A stretch of 64,000 nucleotides of DNA from Coptis chinensis (lineage: Eukaryota; Streptophyta; Magnoliopsida; Ranunculales; Ranunculaceae): positions 83,543,501 through 83,607,500 of the forward strand of contig CM027378.1 in the NCBI GenBank assembly GCA_015680905.1. The letters run 5' to 3'. Every line of letters begins with the position of its first letter. Position 1 is the stretch's first letter. Shown piece by piece: positions 23,671 to 36,386 of the stretch. The notes beneath the pieces are model-generated. The model was not told the DNA's origin. It searched no databases and saw only the letters and a program-made list of their open reading frames with translations. The translations under genes were made by a program, and so were the position numbers.

Positions 23671-25171
23671 TGATAAGCATCCAAAACTGTATTATAAAAC
23701 CCCGTAGACACATAACCTTTCGGTTAATTTTGTGCTTAATAATCATGAAATAATCGTATTATCGTGCTTTTGCAGGTTGGAGCAACTAACGTTAAAATGA
23801 TTAGAAAGCCATCATTTAAGCATGGAATAGGGAAGCTTTCCGATTAAGCCCATGTGAAGCTCAACAAATTTGGACTAAAGCCCAAAGACTAAAACAGTAC
23901 AGAATCAAGTCAGAAACAGGATTACGTGCACAAAAGCATCAAACTTCCGAAGCTCATATCTCTTGAACCAGGACTCCGAATGCGACAAGTGAGCTACTCA
24001 GATGATTAGTGCGACGAACTCTACGCATAGGCGGGAAGTTGTAAAAATGCCAAAAGACCGGGCCGCCACTGGACACTGCACATGGACCCACTATGCGGGC
24101 CGCAAGGTTTGATGAGTCATCATGCAAGTCAAGACAAAGGTGCAAATAATTGGCATAAAATTGACACCTTGCATGTAATTAATGAAGTTGGTTGGATTTA
24201 GGTGATAATTATGAAAAAGAATGCAAGGTGTCAAAAGGGGGATTAGTTTTGGATAAGAATGGAGTGAATGAGGGGGGTGTTTCACGTGGGAGAAGTGAGA
24301 AACCTCTCTTATGTATTAGGTGGGCTGATTTTGGAGCATTAACTTCTCTTGGTTAGATTCCCTTTTCCATTCCTTGTCTTGTTTTAGTTTTTAGTTTTAG
24401 TTTTTATGAAAAAACTTGTAATAGTGTTAATGGAGAACATTAGTAGTTCATAAATAAAAGTTCAACATTTTATTTAGGTAATCAGTTTTTTTATGCATTC
24501 CTTTCTTCTTTCTCTTTCTCATTAACAAATATACTTTGTAGCTTTCAAACAATCCAAGGATCATGAGCTAAAACCCTCCAAGGTGGAGGGTTAATGATGC
24601 TCATGTGAGAATTCGTATAAATTTCTTAGAATTAGGATTCACTGCCTGGACTTAAGGACACATATAACACACTACCCTAAAATGGTAGTGTCCGGCCAAA
24701 CATGAGGCCTAGAAATTAAGAAGGACTCGCGTGTGCCTCCCTTTTTATGCCTGGGCTAGCCGCGTGCGCGAGTCTTCTTTAACCTCTTATTTTCATAGTT
24801 GACAGGAATATGTTGTATGAGTCCAGGAGTTGAGATGGGATTTCAGAGATGAAATCCCAGTTCAACTCCTTATGCTAGGAAAATGGACTTAGAGATGAGT
24901 TCATCTCGCTAGGGATCTACGTTCTATCCATTTTGGGTTTGATAATGAACCTAAAACGGCTTAGAGATGGTTGTAATATGAATTTTAGGGAGTATAAGAG
25001 TCTTTGCATGAAAATCATGATCCTCTACTCTTATTTTCTCTTTAAATTACAAGTTAAAAATCTTAGTTTTTCCGTTTTTTTTTGTATTTCGCATTTTAAG
25101 CATCCGTTAGGATTTAAACAAAGCACATCTTAGCTAGCAAATCTACAATAACAACTTACTCATTAGTTTCC
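23671..25171. repeat. E3: solo LTR, left part
   Basis: Starts TGATAAGCATCC right after GGTGA (23666-23670). The other end, ..GTGGATATCA, is at 42690 and is followed by GGTGA (42691-42695), a perfect 5-bp duplication with TG..CA ends. The two parts together are about 1655 bp. No coding region is seen. The 25167-25171 TTTCC is the copy that was duplicated when E2 entered. Start and length resemble Athila-type LTRs. Confidence 0.82.
24562..24907. repeat. cluster of five hairpins in the E3 LTR
   Basis: Perfect or near-perfect inverted repeats: AACCCTCC/GGAGGGTT (24572-24592) within an outer CATGAGC/GCTCATG stem (24562-24605); ACACTACC/GGTAGTGT (24669-24691); GACTCGCG/CGCGAGTC (24724-24774); a 20-bp stem with a GAGA loop and one internal mismatch (24826-24869); GAGATGA/TCATCTC (24892-24907). 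Confidence 0.75.
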
Positions 25172-25652
25172 TATTTCGACCCCCACCTACGTGGCAAACG
25201 TCCATTAGTAGGCGTCTCTATTTTATTCGTTTAATCAACAGGGCTAAAACCCAATTTGCAATACCATGGATCAATGTACAGGGCCATTAACTCATGTGTC
25301 TAAGGCTGACCTTAGCCACATGGCTTGCCACTAATGTACGTTAATTTATGTCCAGATTCGTTTATTATCAAAGAGATAATTATCAGTCGAGAGTTTTATT
25401 CAATCACAATTACTTAAGATACAAGAATACTTGAGCTACAAGGACTCTCTACTCTAACTATATAAATACCAAACTATTTTTCATACAGAACTACGTTCTT
25501 GAGACTTGATCCCATCGATAATTTGGGTACGTAGGCAATCGCAATGTACAGTCTCATCATTCTCCTGATCACCATCACTTTTCTAACTATTTTTCTACGT
25601 TCTTCGTCTCTTTCGTCACCACTTAGTGTTTTGATCATATTTGGTTAAAACA
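25172..25652 (+). repeat. 5' LTR of E2
   Basis: Begins TATTTCGACC (the usual TG is changed to TA) and ends GGTTAAAACA. A TATA box, CTATATAAATACC, lies near 25458. It matches the 3' copy with about 28 differences in 481 bp by eye count. Confidence 0.9.
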
Positions 25653-25656
25653 TAAT

Positions 25657-25671
25657 TGGCGCCGTCTGCGG
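25657..25671 (+). other. primer-binding site of E2
   Basis: TGGCGCCGTCTGCGG, 4 nt after the LTR end, the type of tRNA-complementary start used by plant Ty3/gypsy elements. The E1 counterpart is TGGCGCTGTCTGTGGA on the minus strand at 42830-42815. Confidence 0.75.
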
Positions 25672-25709
25672 TTCTTATTTAACACCCTCGATTAGGTTCT
25701 GTGAAAGTT

Positions 25710-27560
25710 ATGATGCATACTCTAAGAGCTCAAGGTCCCAATGTAATTACTGACAATCATCACGAACATGATGGTAAAGGTCAACTTGGTGATGACGGAA
25801 TAATATCTCCTAATACTGTCGTTCCACCAACGCACCAAATTATTCAGCATGAGGTTATTGCCTCTGACGATTCTACAGTATCTGATGCAGATAATGTAAG
25901 TCATATGTCTCGCGAAGCACTTCTTCAAAAGTTAAAGACTGTCCGCAAACAGAACAACTACTACAGGCGTCGTCTTAAACGACCCACTCCACTCTCAGAT
26001 GATTTTGTATCTGTCACACCACAACGTAACACACGCCAACAACATAATAGTGTGTGAGATCATTTAAGTGGTGAGGATGAGATTCATGATATTCGTAACA
26101 GCCATCAACGAGTTCCAAGTAATGGGCGACGAATTCCCTGACCTCCGCCGAGAAACTTCCAACCACTTGGCCACATTCTCGGTAGGCAAGGAACTGCTAA
26201 TAACCATCCGACTGCACCCCACGGTCCTACAGATTATCGACAAGTCCCGAGGAATTCGGGTAGCGAACAAAATAATGGTCGCACTCATGATCGAAACCAT
26301 CAGTATGGCGAAACACTTCAGCGACACGGTTCTTATCATTTCGAACATTATCGTACTGAAGGTCCAACGTACCAACCACATTCCTCTCGACACAGTCACG
26401 ATGAATCTTCATCATTTTCTTCTCGTTATGTTCATTCCCATAGGCGTCATCGCGATCATGATTATGATCCAGCCGATATGGATCTGATGACTCCTCAACG
26501 TGTCCGAGAAATGATTAAAAAAGCTCTTCTTGATAGTGATCCTTTTGAATCGACATTAGAGAATCTTGCAGTTGAAGATGGTATTTTGGACAAATTTTCT
26601 CTCGCCGTCTAACGTACTACTCACAGCAAATATTTCAAACAACCTGAGTTTGATCAATATGATGATGTAGAGGGATGTCCTATGCTTCATGTGATTAATT
26701 TCACCAACAAACTGGTTTTATCGGGTGGTGACGATGCTTTGAAATGTAAACTTTCCCCTTCAACATTAAAGGGGGAAGCATTGGTATGGTTTAGTGAATT
26801 ACCCCAGCGATCTATTCATCGGTTCAAGGACTTAACTGAAAAGTTTGCGAAGCATTTTTATCATAATCTGAAATGTCCAAATGGTGTCTGGGTTCTTTTC
26901 AACATCAAGCAACAATGTGATGAACTCTCCGTAGTTTTGTCACTCGTTTCCGCCAAGCTGCAACTGAGATTTCCGAGTAGTCCGATCTAATGGTGGTCTA
27001 CACTTTTAAAGAAGCTATCTTATTTGATAAAGACGGGTTGTACAACTCTCTTGTTCGGGACATTCTGTCTTTCCAATGTGTGTTATACCAGCGAGTTCAA
27101 CAATTTATCAATGTTGAGGACGACACGGCTGCTCGAACTTCTTGTGACAACGATAAGAAAGGAAAGGATTTTAACGATCAATGAAACAAACAGAAGAATC
27201 CGACTTTTGATCAACAACAACCAAGTCAGAAGCCTCTGTATAAGAAAGAATACTCCATAAGCAGGACCGGAAAGCCTTTTACTGATTTTGAATTAACTCC
27301 GCTTAATACTAAATATGCGGTAGTTTACGACAAAATCAGTCTGCTCACTCCGCCGTTTCCCCTGCGCGACGACACTAAAACAACTCACGATAAATCGTTA
27401 TGGTGCAAATTTTATAATGATTATGGTCATGAGACTGAGAATTGTCGGTCTTTGCGGAGAAGAATTGAAAAGCTTGTGCAGAATGGGAAACTTGATCAAT
27501 ATGTGCAGAAAAAAGTGATAATTCAAGCTTTAACTGTAACCGATCACAATGTCATTAAGG
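25710..27560 (+). pseudogene. E2 gag
   Basis: First ATG of the frame is 25710. The N-terminal part is His/Asp-rich, with 'SREALLQKLKTVRKQNNYYRRRLKR' near the end of the first frame (stop 26055). After a stop and frame changes, the capsid region reads GEALVWFSELPQRSIHRFKDL (about 26770-26840). The zinc-knuckle region, WCKFYNDYGHETENC (about 27400-27450), lacks the second Cys of a full CCHC. At least three stops and two frame changes break the frame. It would form the particle shell. Confidence 0.82.
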
Positions 27561-28228
27561 TTGGACATGCAGTCATTGATTCATTGTCCAATACTCAGGG
27601 GAAAAATGCTCATCGTTCTAAAGTCAAATATCTTGCTAATTTTTACAAAGTTAATGGGATCAATTTCGTGGAAGGTTTTCGCACGGAGACTATTGAAGAC
27701 GAACCATTGTGTTTCATTGACCAAGATCTAATGGGAGTGCATGTTCTTCATTATGATGCTGTCGTGATAACTGCGTATATCAGCTGTATGCGCGTACAAT
27801 GTATAATGATCGACACTGGTAGTTCAACTAGCATCATATTTTCTGGGTGTTATCGCAGTATTCCTTTTATTGATAACTTGGTCACTCCTGAAAATGCGCC
27901 TATAGTTGGTTTTGATGGTACCGCTACTCATTGCGATGGAAATGTTTCTTTCCCGGTCACTCTTATGCAGAAGGGAGTTAACATTGATTTCCTATTGATG
28001 GATTGTAAATCCCCTTACAATGTCATCCTTGGTCGCGATTGGATTCATTATATAGAAGTTGTCGTCTCAACATATCATCAAGCCATCAAGTTCCCATTCA
28101 ATAAAAAAGTCTATAAAGTGTGTATCGATCAACTTGCATCTCTAATTTTCCATAACAATATTCTCGATGATTATAAGAAGTCTGAAGTTGTTGGACGAAC
28201 TATTCTAAGTTCCAACGCCGTCAAATAG
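27561..28228 (+). pseudogene. E2 aspartic protease
   Basis: The open frame 27452-28228 holds the active-site loop CIMIDTGSSTSIIF (near residue 120 of that frame), and NVILGRDWIHYIEVVVSTYHQ downstream. Unlike E1 the DTG triad is intact. Position between gag and RT is as expected. Confidence 0.85.
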
Positions 28229-29505
28229 CAATTACAGCATTCGGGACTTTCAGTTTACTCTGCCAATAGAAATATTGAAGGACCCCCGACCATCGATCCA
28301 CTTTTAGAAGTTCAAATTAGCCAACTCCCTGAAGAAACAACTTTTATTTCAGTCGAACTTCCAGAAGTGGAGAGACAAAAGCTTATTATGTTATTAAGGA
28401 AGAATAGTCATGTTTTTGCTTGGCGAATAGAACAAATGCCTGGTATAGATCTTTCTGTGGCTTGTCATAAACTTGACATTGATCCCAATGCAAAGCCGGT
28501 TAGACAAAAGCCTCGAAGGATGGCCCCCGATAGAAAAATGAAAGTGAAAGAAGAAATCGACCGTCTCTTGTCTCTTAATTTTATAAGGCCTGTGACTTAT
28601 CCAACATGGCTGTCAAATGTAGTTGCAGTGCCTAAAAAGAACGGCAGATTACATGTTTGTATCGATTTCACAAATCTCAATAAAGTATGTCCGATTCATC
28701 CGTATCCGTTGCCTCGCATATCTAAAACGGTCGATGCCACATCTGGTTTTCAGTGTTTGTCTTTTTTGGATGTTTATTCTGGTTATCATCAGATTCCGTT
28801 ATTCATTGAAGACCAAGAGTTTACTGTATTCATTACATACCAAGGAATTTACTGTTACCAGGTAATGCCTTTCGGTCTGAAAAATGCTGAAGCCACATAT
28901 CAAAAGCTAGTCAACACCATTTTTACTGATCTACTTGGAAAGACAGTCGAAGCATACATCAACGACATGGTTGTCAAATCTACAGAAGCACCTGATCATC
29001 TATTGATTTGCAAACTATTTTTGACAGACTCTCCAATGTCAATATGCGTTTGAATCCGGCTAAGTGTTCTTTTGGTTTATCGTCTGGTAAATTCTTAGGA
29101 TACATGATGACTAGATGCGGAATTGAAGCAAATCTGGATCAGATTCGGGCTATCCTTGAAATGCCTTCTCCGACGTCAAAGAAAGAGATTCAACGACTTA
29201 CCAGACGCTTGGCTGCCTTAAATCGCTTTATCTCTCGGTATTCTGATCGATGTCATCCTTTTTTCCAAACATTGAAAGACGCATCAATTTGGACAGAGGA
29301 CTATGAACTTGCATTTCGTCACTTGAAAGCATACTTAGTCCAACCTCCAGTTCTTGCCAGTCCATCAATGGGGCAGCCTATAGGTCTATATTTAGCCCCT
29401 ACTAATCAAGCCGTAAGCGCCATCTTATTTGTCAATGGTGATGATGGTCGTCATATATTCTTTGTTAGCAAGACTCTTACAATGGCTGAAACAAGGTATT
29501 CTTGA
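28229..29505 (+). pseudogene. E2 reverse transcriptase and RNase H
   Basis: The frame 28367-29053 holds PGIDLSVACHKLDIDPNAKP, VAVPKKNGRLHVCIDFTNLN and LDVYSGYHQIPL. The catalytic box reads EAYINDMVVKS: the first Asp of the DD pair is Asn, which should abolish polymerase activity. A frameshift near 29010 leads to the thumb (LSNVNMRLNPAKCSFGLSSG) and RNase H (GLYLAPTNQAVSAILFV, FFVSKTLTMAETRYS) up to 29505. Confidence 0.87.
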
Positions 29506-30662
29506 GTGGAAAAATTGCATTAGCCTTAGTTCATGCTGGCCGACGTCTTAAGCCTTATTTCCAGGGTTGAGTTGTCAAAATTTATACCGAATATCCACTG
29601 TGAAAGCTTTTTTGCAATGCCCAGGAATCAAGTCACCTCGCAGAATGAGAAAGTTACCTTAGCGCTTATAACATTATTTTTGAAACTCGCACAGCTGAGA
29701 AAAGACAAGCTTTGGCTTCGCTAATGGTTAATTTTTCAATTGATGATATTCCTATGTCTGACGCATTATTGGACGAAGAAAATGTTGTCGACAACATGCC
29801 ACTACCTCTTGGGGGCGATAACTTGCCACACTTATTAGATGTATCTGCTGATTGTTGGATTGTTTATACTGATGGTTTGCAGAATAAGTCTAGCTCCGGT
29901 ATTGGGTGTGTAATCTTGCAGCCGAATGGAGAAAAAATTGAGAAGTTAGTGCGTTTGGGTTTTGACTCTTCAAATAATGAGGCCGAGTACGAAGCTGTCA
30001 TTTGCGGCTTGTGCACTGCTCTTCACCTGGGGGCGACTAAGTTACAATTATTCATAGATTCTAAGTTAGTCGCTAGCCAATTTGGAGGATCGTATGCCAC
30101 TTGAAATGAGAGAATGACGGCTTATTTGGACTTAATTCATCGGATTGCTCGAAATTTTGAATCTATCAGTATTGTGCAAAATCCGCGTCATGATGTGCGA
30201 CATGCTGATTCTCTCGCATATTTATCCACGACAGTTAAGTCAGATGAGCCTTGCCAGATTACCAGTGAATTTCAAAAGGAGCCGAGTATCGATTTGTCCA
30301 TCGAGGATTTGCGTGATATGTACAACACTCAGAGTTATTTTTTCATCCAGACATTTTCTGACGAATCACGTCATGCCAATTTGATATCTCCTGTGCTGAC
30401 TCGAAAGCGCAAGCGTGATTTTGATAATCAAGTTGTCATTGCAGAGAAAACACTTGATCAACAACTTATGCTATCAGATGACCCCAATGATCCTATCAAT
30501 GATATTGTCTCGATCCATATCGACGATGATCATGAAGCTGACAATGTTCTAGAAGTTTCTGATATAGAGCTAAGTTTTCTGCTTACGCCTTGTGACAAGG
30601 ATGATTGGCGTCTTCCTTATATCACATATTTACATGATCACATCTTGCCTCTCGATCATTAA
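29506..30662 (+). pseudogene. E2 archaeal-type RNase H and linker
   Basis: The frame 29712-30104 holds DCWIVYTDGLQNKSSSGIGC, SSNNEAEYEAVICGL and LQLFIDSKLVASQF, with the catalytic Asp, Glu and Asp in order. After a stop, the frame 30114-30662 gives SIVQNPRHDVRHADSLAYLS (the last Asp of the fold) and an acidic linker toward integrase. The added RNase H is characteristic of the Tat lineage. Confidence 0.83.
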
Positions 30663-31850
30663 GTGGGTGATTGCGTCAAACGTGATGCTTGGAAATATTG
30701 TCTCATCTTGACTTCAGACGGTCTTTTACAACTTTATCGCAAAGGCACAAGTCTTAACCCTATGTTTCGTTGTCTCAGCAGAGCTGAAGGTTTACTCGTC
30801 CTCGCAGAAATTCATTCAGGCCTATATGGGAACCACTCCCAGGGGCGAAGTCTCGCTCATAGAGCAATGACACAAGGGTACTGGTGGCCATACATGCAAA
30901 AAAATGTTAAACGTTTGTCTGAGAAGTGTGTTCCTTGTCAGAAATATGCTAATATGGGAACTCTTCCAGCGTCGGAACTTTATCCAATCTTGAGCCCTTG
31001 GCCGTTTGCGAAGTGGGGTCTTGACATTGTCGGTCCTCTTCCGAAAGCTCCTGGTAGTGTTCGTTTCTTACTCGTTGCAACTGATTATTTTACCAAGTGG
31101 GCTGAAGTTATGCCCTTAGCCCAGATCCATGCTTCAGATGTTAAAAAGTTCTTATGGCATGACATTGTTTGTCGTTTCGGTATTCCAACATCATTTACTT
31201 CCGACAATGGCAAACAATTTGATGCTGAAGAAATTCGACAATTTTGTTCTGACTTGAAGATTAGTCATAATTTCTCGGCACCGTACCATCCTCAAGCTAA
31301 TGGACAAGCTGAAGCTACTAACAAATTCATTCTTGCAATGCTCAAGCGACGACTTCAACAGGCCAAAGGAAATTGGGTTAAGGAACTTCCTGCGGTTATG
31401 CGGGCTTATCGAACCACACCTAAGCATTCAACGAGATTTTCTCCGTTTAATCTTACTTACGGTACGGAAGCAGTCTTGCCTATAGAGTTGATGACTTTAA
31501 CCATATGAACTTCTTCCGTGGAATTGGAGTCGAATGATCAAGCACTTGCTCAAGCTAAAGCCTTGATAGATGAGACGAGAGATGTTGGTCTTCAACAGTT
31601 AATTTGTTATCAAGCTGATATGAAATGAAAATATGATAAGAAAGTTCAACTTAAAGTGTTTGAGAAAAATGACTGGGTACTTTGTCGAAAGACGAGGTTG
31701 ATAGATTCCGGTAAATTTGGAGAAAACTGGACAGGTCCATACATCATTGATCTCCCCGCCACCAAAGGATCTTATTTTCTCAAAGATTTAGATGGGAATG
31801 TTCTCGATAAGCTGTGGAATGCGTTTCATCTGCGTAAGTTCTATAAGTAG
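30663..31850 (+). pseudogene. E2 integrase
   Basis: The core is well kept: LAEIHSGLYGNHSQG, CVPCQKY (zinc region), FAKWGLDIVGPLPKAPG (Asp 1), TSFTSDNGKQFDAEEI (Asp 2) and PQANGQAEATNKFILA (Glu). A stop ends the frame at 31508; the C-terminal domain (FEKNDWVLCRKTRLIDSGKF, LWNAFHLRKFYK) resumes at 31656-31850 after another in-frame stop near 31626. No chromodomain was seen. It joins element cDNA to host DNA. Confidence 0.87.
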
Positions 31851-32039
31851 ATTTTAGTTGTTGTTTTTTCGTTATCCTGGAAAAAAAAAGTAATATAATC
31901 TTTAGTTTGTTTCCAGTTCAGTCATTTATTTTTCGTTATTATCTTTGCATTTTTCAAGACTCGGTAATCAATAAAGAAGTACTTCTTTCACTTCAGTTCC
32001 AATGGGATTATTTTGGTTATAGCGAACCTTATTATCGCT

Positions 32040-32650
32040 ACGACAAAATCTGACAAAGTTACCACGTTTAGCTTCGTCAGTCTAAGTTTGAACGCTTTTC
32101 GCCGCTTTTAGTTAGTTCGTTACTATTGTTACGACAAAATCTGGCGAAGTTACCACGTTTAATTTCGTCAGTCTAAGTTTGAACATTTTTACGCTCGCTT
32201 AGTCCGTTACTATCGTTACGACAAAATCTGACGAAATTACCACGTTTAATTTCGTTAGTCTAAGTTTGAACGCTTTTACGCTCGCTTAGTTCGTTACTAT
32301 CGCTACGACAAAATCTGACAAAGTTACCACGTTTAGCTTCGTCAGTCTAAGTTTAAATGCTTTTATGCTTGCTTAGTCCGTTACTATTGTTACGACAAAA
32401 TCTGACGAAGTTACCACGTTTAGCTTCGTCAGTTTAAGTTTGAACGATTTTACGCTCGCTTAGTCCGTTATTATTATTACGACAAAATCTGACGAAGTTA
32501 CCACGTTTAATTTCGTCAGTCTAAGTTTGAATATTTTTATGCTCGCTTAGTTCGTTACTCTTGCTATGATAACATCTGACGACGTTACCCCATTTCGTTT
32601 CGTCATTTTTGAGTTTGGACATTTTTACGCTCGCTTAGTCTCATTTTACC
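32040..32650 (+). repeat. 87-bp tandem array of hairpin units in E2
   Basis: Seven units start at 32040, 32131, 32218, 32305, 32392, 32479 and 32566, so the period is 87 bp (the first is 91). Each unit holds ACGACAAAATCTGACGAAG .. CTTCGTCAG, a 9-bp inverted repeat around TTACCACGTTTAG, partly damaged in some copies. It lies just after pol and before the antisense ORF. Confidence 0.9.
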
Positions 32651-32962
32651 AAGTTAAAGTTAGCATTGTGGACGTTTCATTCTATTTCGTTTCATCTACA
32701 TAACTCAACAACATTGTCAGTTTTCCACTGGTATGTTATCTGACATCGCAACGATATTCAATTGCCAACACATACTTTATTTTTATTTTCATCAACAGAA
32801 TTTTAGCTCTTTGGTATTACATTCCAACAATCACATCATAATTGGTTTGGAAAAATCCAATGGTTCCTTACTAGTTCTTCGCTTATACAACTTATACAAA
32901 TTTTTGTAATTCATCTTTTCATGTTCTAGTTCATCTCCCGTTTCTGTTAGGTTCCCTGTCAA

Positions 32963-35053
32963 TTATCTTATGGTCGATTCACAATGTGCCATTTGTACGT
33001 GATCTTGGTCGAGTCGCTCGTTTACATCTATCATCCGCTTGTTAATTTTCTCCACTTCTTTTTGCGCATGCTTAAGTTTCTGATCTTTGGTCGCCATGAG
33101 TGACTTCAATTCTATCACCTCTGCTTTTAAGCGTTTGTGTTCTTCTATTATCTCATAGGCTTTTCCGAATTCTTCATATGATCTCTGCTCTGCTTCTTCC
33201 GTCCGCTCGGTTAACTCTTTGTTTTCGTCTTCTAACTCTCTGTTGGTTCCGCTTAACGCTTTGTTTGCTTCTTCCAATTTTTGGTTGAGTATCTTCACTT
33301 TCTTTATTTCTTCTAGGGCATTGACTTCATTCGGAACGAAACTTTTCTTTGCGGCCTTTTCGTGAATTTCTTTCGCCCGTACTACCGCCGTTTTAACCTG
33401 TTGTAGGAAAATGTCTAGTTTTTCATAAATCTTTCAGACTTGATCACAAGTTCACGATAACTGATAAAAAATACTGACATACCTGGTTCATATTGTCAAA
33501 AATCATTGACACTGCTATGTCATATTCTTTGATATTCTCCGTATTTTGGTCACATTTTCGATATTTTTCGAACACCTCCATTGGCATGGTCCCTGGCGAT
33601 ACCTTCGCTCAGTCTTCCAGACTTGAGCATCTCTGCTTCATCTACCAATTTCATCAGATTAGTGTTGGACACAAATTTCTTTACCATCCAACTGCAATAA
33701 TAAAATTCAACGGTCAACTTACTGTTAACAGATTCTGTGGTTTTCCTCCGTGAGTAGTATTACCCCTGACAGTACTTGTCAGTGGTCGTGGGATTCTTTG
33801 CTCCTGCATTTTGCTCTGCCGTTTGTTTTCTCTCACCAACTTTGTGTTCTTCACTACACTATCTTTTGCAAGTATCACTGTTTCGTTCTCTTCACAGCTA
33901 TTCTTTTCCTGCATATACCAAAACAGAACGATATATTACATCTCCCCTGTCGTTTTACGTATCTATGTTTTTCTACGGTACATACCTTTTCTTCTTTGTG
34001 TTGAGAACGTCTTATATTTCGTATGGGCTGTTTTGTGCATTGTAGTCTCGTCCCTCGGGGCATCATACATGGTCGTGTCGTTTGTCTCTCTTGGTCTTCA
34101 TTTGCCCTGTTTCTGGTGAAACATTTTCTTTTGTACAATTCGCTATTTGTGCTTGGCAAGCTCAGCACTATTCTCACTTTGTTAATTCTGTTCCATATTC
34201 TTTTTTACTATCGCTATCACTGCCAAATATTACATTTTTGAGTCTCTTACTCATGTTCTCCATTTCACTATGTGTCTCCATGGACCTGTCAGGTCGTCGT
34301 TCGATACCCCCATAGTTTCTAAAATCAACAATATCATCAAAGTAGCTCAGATCTACCAATCTTTCGTCGGAACATTCATTGAAGAAAAAATGAAGGTTAT
34401 TCTCCACTTCCTTGTCCAATTTAATTTATGGTAGTATACTCGCGTTGTCTGTTAGACACAAAATAACTCATATTGGTCTACAATTTACTCGTAGTACAAT
34501 TTTCAATACTTATGTTTTGGCTTACCTCGAAATTTGTTCGACACTTTAAACTCTGTTGGATTCCAGTTCCCTCGCAAGCGATACAAAAATCTATCCCATC
34601 CGGTATATATTTTTGGGAACCTTCTAAATATTTGTTTGGATTCTTGAATTCAACTTCAAATTTTATATACCCTTTCGTTAGTATGACTTTCGGTTGTATC
34701 AACGCGAAGAATTCTTGATCCCCGAACCTTCTGTTAAATTCATTTTGTAAACGGTGCGCTCTCGTAAAGATTAACCAAAATGAAATTGGCAGTTGTCCCG
34801 GTGCAATTTGCCACCACTCCAATAATTGTGCAATTTCTTTGCTCAACGGAATTGCATTCCCGCAACTCAATTGTGAGTAAGCCATTACTACTTCATCTTC
34901 TTCGACTTTCATTTCAAATTCATACACTTCATCCATCTCAAATCTCTCGAGTACTAATATTTTTTGTAGTTCCTTAAGTGACCATCGCCGCTGCTTCGTG
35001 TATTCGCTATATCTGTCACCTTCTTTCCACCTCACCAAATCTATGATCGTCAT
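32963..35053 (-). pseudogene. antisense ORF of E2 (Retand-type aORF)
   Basis: The first exon runs from 35053 to a GT donor near 34526: the N-terminal domain includes SLKELQKILVLERFEMDEVY, AIPLSKEIAQLLEWWQIAPGQ and NPNKYLEGSQKYIPDG, like the 'putative gypsy type transposon' domain of plant repeat proteins. Further pieces at 34419-34174 and 33914-33714 are acidic or basic linkers whose exon limits are not certain. The C-terminus (about 33415-32963) is a long coiled coil (VVRAKEIHEKAAKK, KILNQKLEEANKALSG, LKHAQKEVEKINKRM). Layout matches the E1 antisense ORF at 15117-17395. Function unknown. Confidence 0.75.
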
Positions 35054-35099
35054 CGAGTCTTCTTCTTCTCGATTATCTTTCGCCCGTATAATACGGTCG

Positions 35100-35843
35100 T
35101 TTCTACCAAAAAAAAAAAAAAAAAAAAAAGAAGATCTGGTCAGATAGCTCGAAAACCGGGTTCACTTTATCCAAATGGGGTGCACTGGGCCAAATCAGTG
35201 CGACACAGGTACGGTGCCCTTCTTTTGCTGACGCTCCACCGTATCATGTTTTGTTAAAACCAGTTTTTGAATAGAGGCGCCATCAGTATCGCCATCTCAG
35301 CGTGTCTTCCACAGCAGATCATGAAGAAGTTCACTCCAAAAACCATATGTTCCACGCAGAGGACATCCTGAGGAAAGAGTTCCAACGTTCAAAGGCAATA
35401 AAAAAAACAACGAGTATAACAAGTAAAGTTTTACTTACCACAAACATCGAAATCCAAGATGAGTTGAACAGTGACTGCTTGATGGAAGTGGCTGATTTTT
35501 TTTTGTTTATATGGAGTGATGATCTAACGAAGGACACCACTTTGCAACCAAACTCACCAGATTTCAAAGACTTGAGATCATAAACAAGATAATCAACACC
35601 GACATGCAATATTTGATCGTCTTTGGTCGTGCAAAAATCTTCATGGCGAGAGCACGTCGATATAGGTCAAGGACAGCGTTCTGCCACCAAAGGCCTTGTT
35701 GCTTTGCTGGCCAGCCTTGTCCCCTGAGCCTAACCGGAAACTGACACAAGTTATGTCTAAACAGAGTTTGATGGAGAGAGAACGTACATGCTAGACAACG
35801 TGAAGACGAAACACAACGTTCTAGAGGGCAGTGTTGGCGATAC
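35100..35843. other. E2 spacer between antisense ORF and E4
   Basis: Contains a run of about 22 A (35109-35130) and no recognised gene. It includes the presumed promoter of the minus-strand antisense ORF. E2 sequence resumes after E4 at 41405. Confidence 0.5.
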
Positions 35844-36189
35844 TGATAAGTGCTCAAAAGGTGCAATTTAACCCTCGATTATACCTCTTGTTTATCCATC
35901 TTAGTGGACTAATAATGTTTGTAAGTTATGTTTTATGATTCTATAGGTGAAAAAGAGAGTTTTGTAGAATATTAGAGAAAAAGGGGTAAAACGGATTCAG
36001 AGCATTAAAGATCACATGGGAAGCTCGTGGACAATCATGGAGAAGGCCAAGGAATTGAAGCTATTAAAGATGCGACTTGGACATATTTTAAAGCCTATTT
36101 GGAATCCCAAGGCCAAAGGATTCGTTGCTTGGACCAAAGCTCGCAAAAGAGGATAGAATGATAGAGCAGAAGAGACAAAATAGGCTTAC

Positions 36190-36275
36190 ACGTCTGGGAC
36201 GCATGGATCGAGTGTCCAGACGCATTGATCGCGTCTGAGACGCATGAATAGTGCGTCCAGACGCATGGATCGACA
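36190..36275. repeat. short repeats in E4
   Basis: 'acgcatggatcg' and 'gcgtccagacgc' words occur several times in direct and inverted order within about 85 bp, upstream of the TATA box. Confidence 0.6.
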
Positions 36276-36386
36276 CTGTAGCCGATTTCTTCTTAATTTT
36301 GGAGACGAAGTTGGATTCTGAAAGAAGTCTATTTGTATTAGGAAATAAATGACGGTTTGGAATGCTTCTAGAGCTCATTGTAACCT

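Noticed and set aside
26064-26487. Long overlapping open frames on both strands
   Set aside because: They are shadows of the E2 gag frame, which reads SYHFEHYRTEGPTYQ and similar His/Ser-rich sequence in another frame.
32040-32650. CRISPR-like appearance of evenly spaced repeats
   Set aside because: The whole 87-bp unit repeats, with no unique spacers, and it lies in a plant retroelement.
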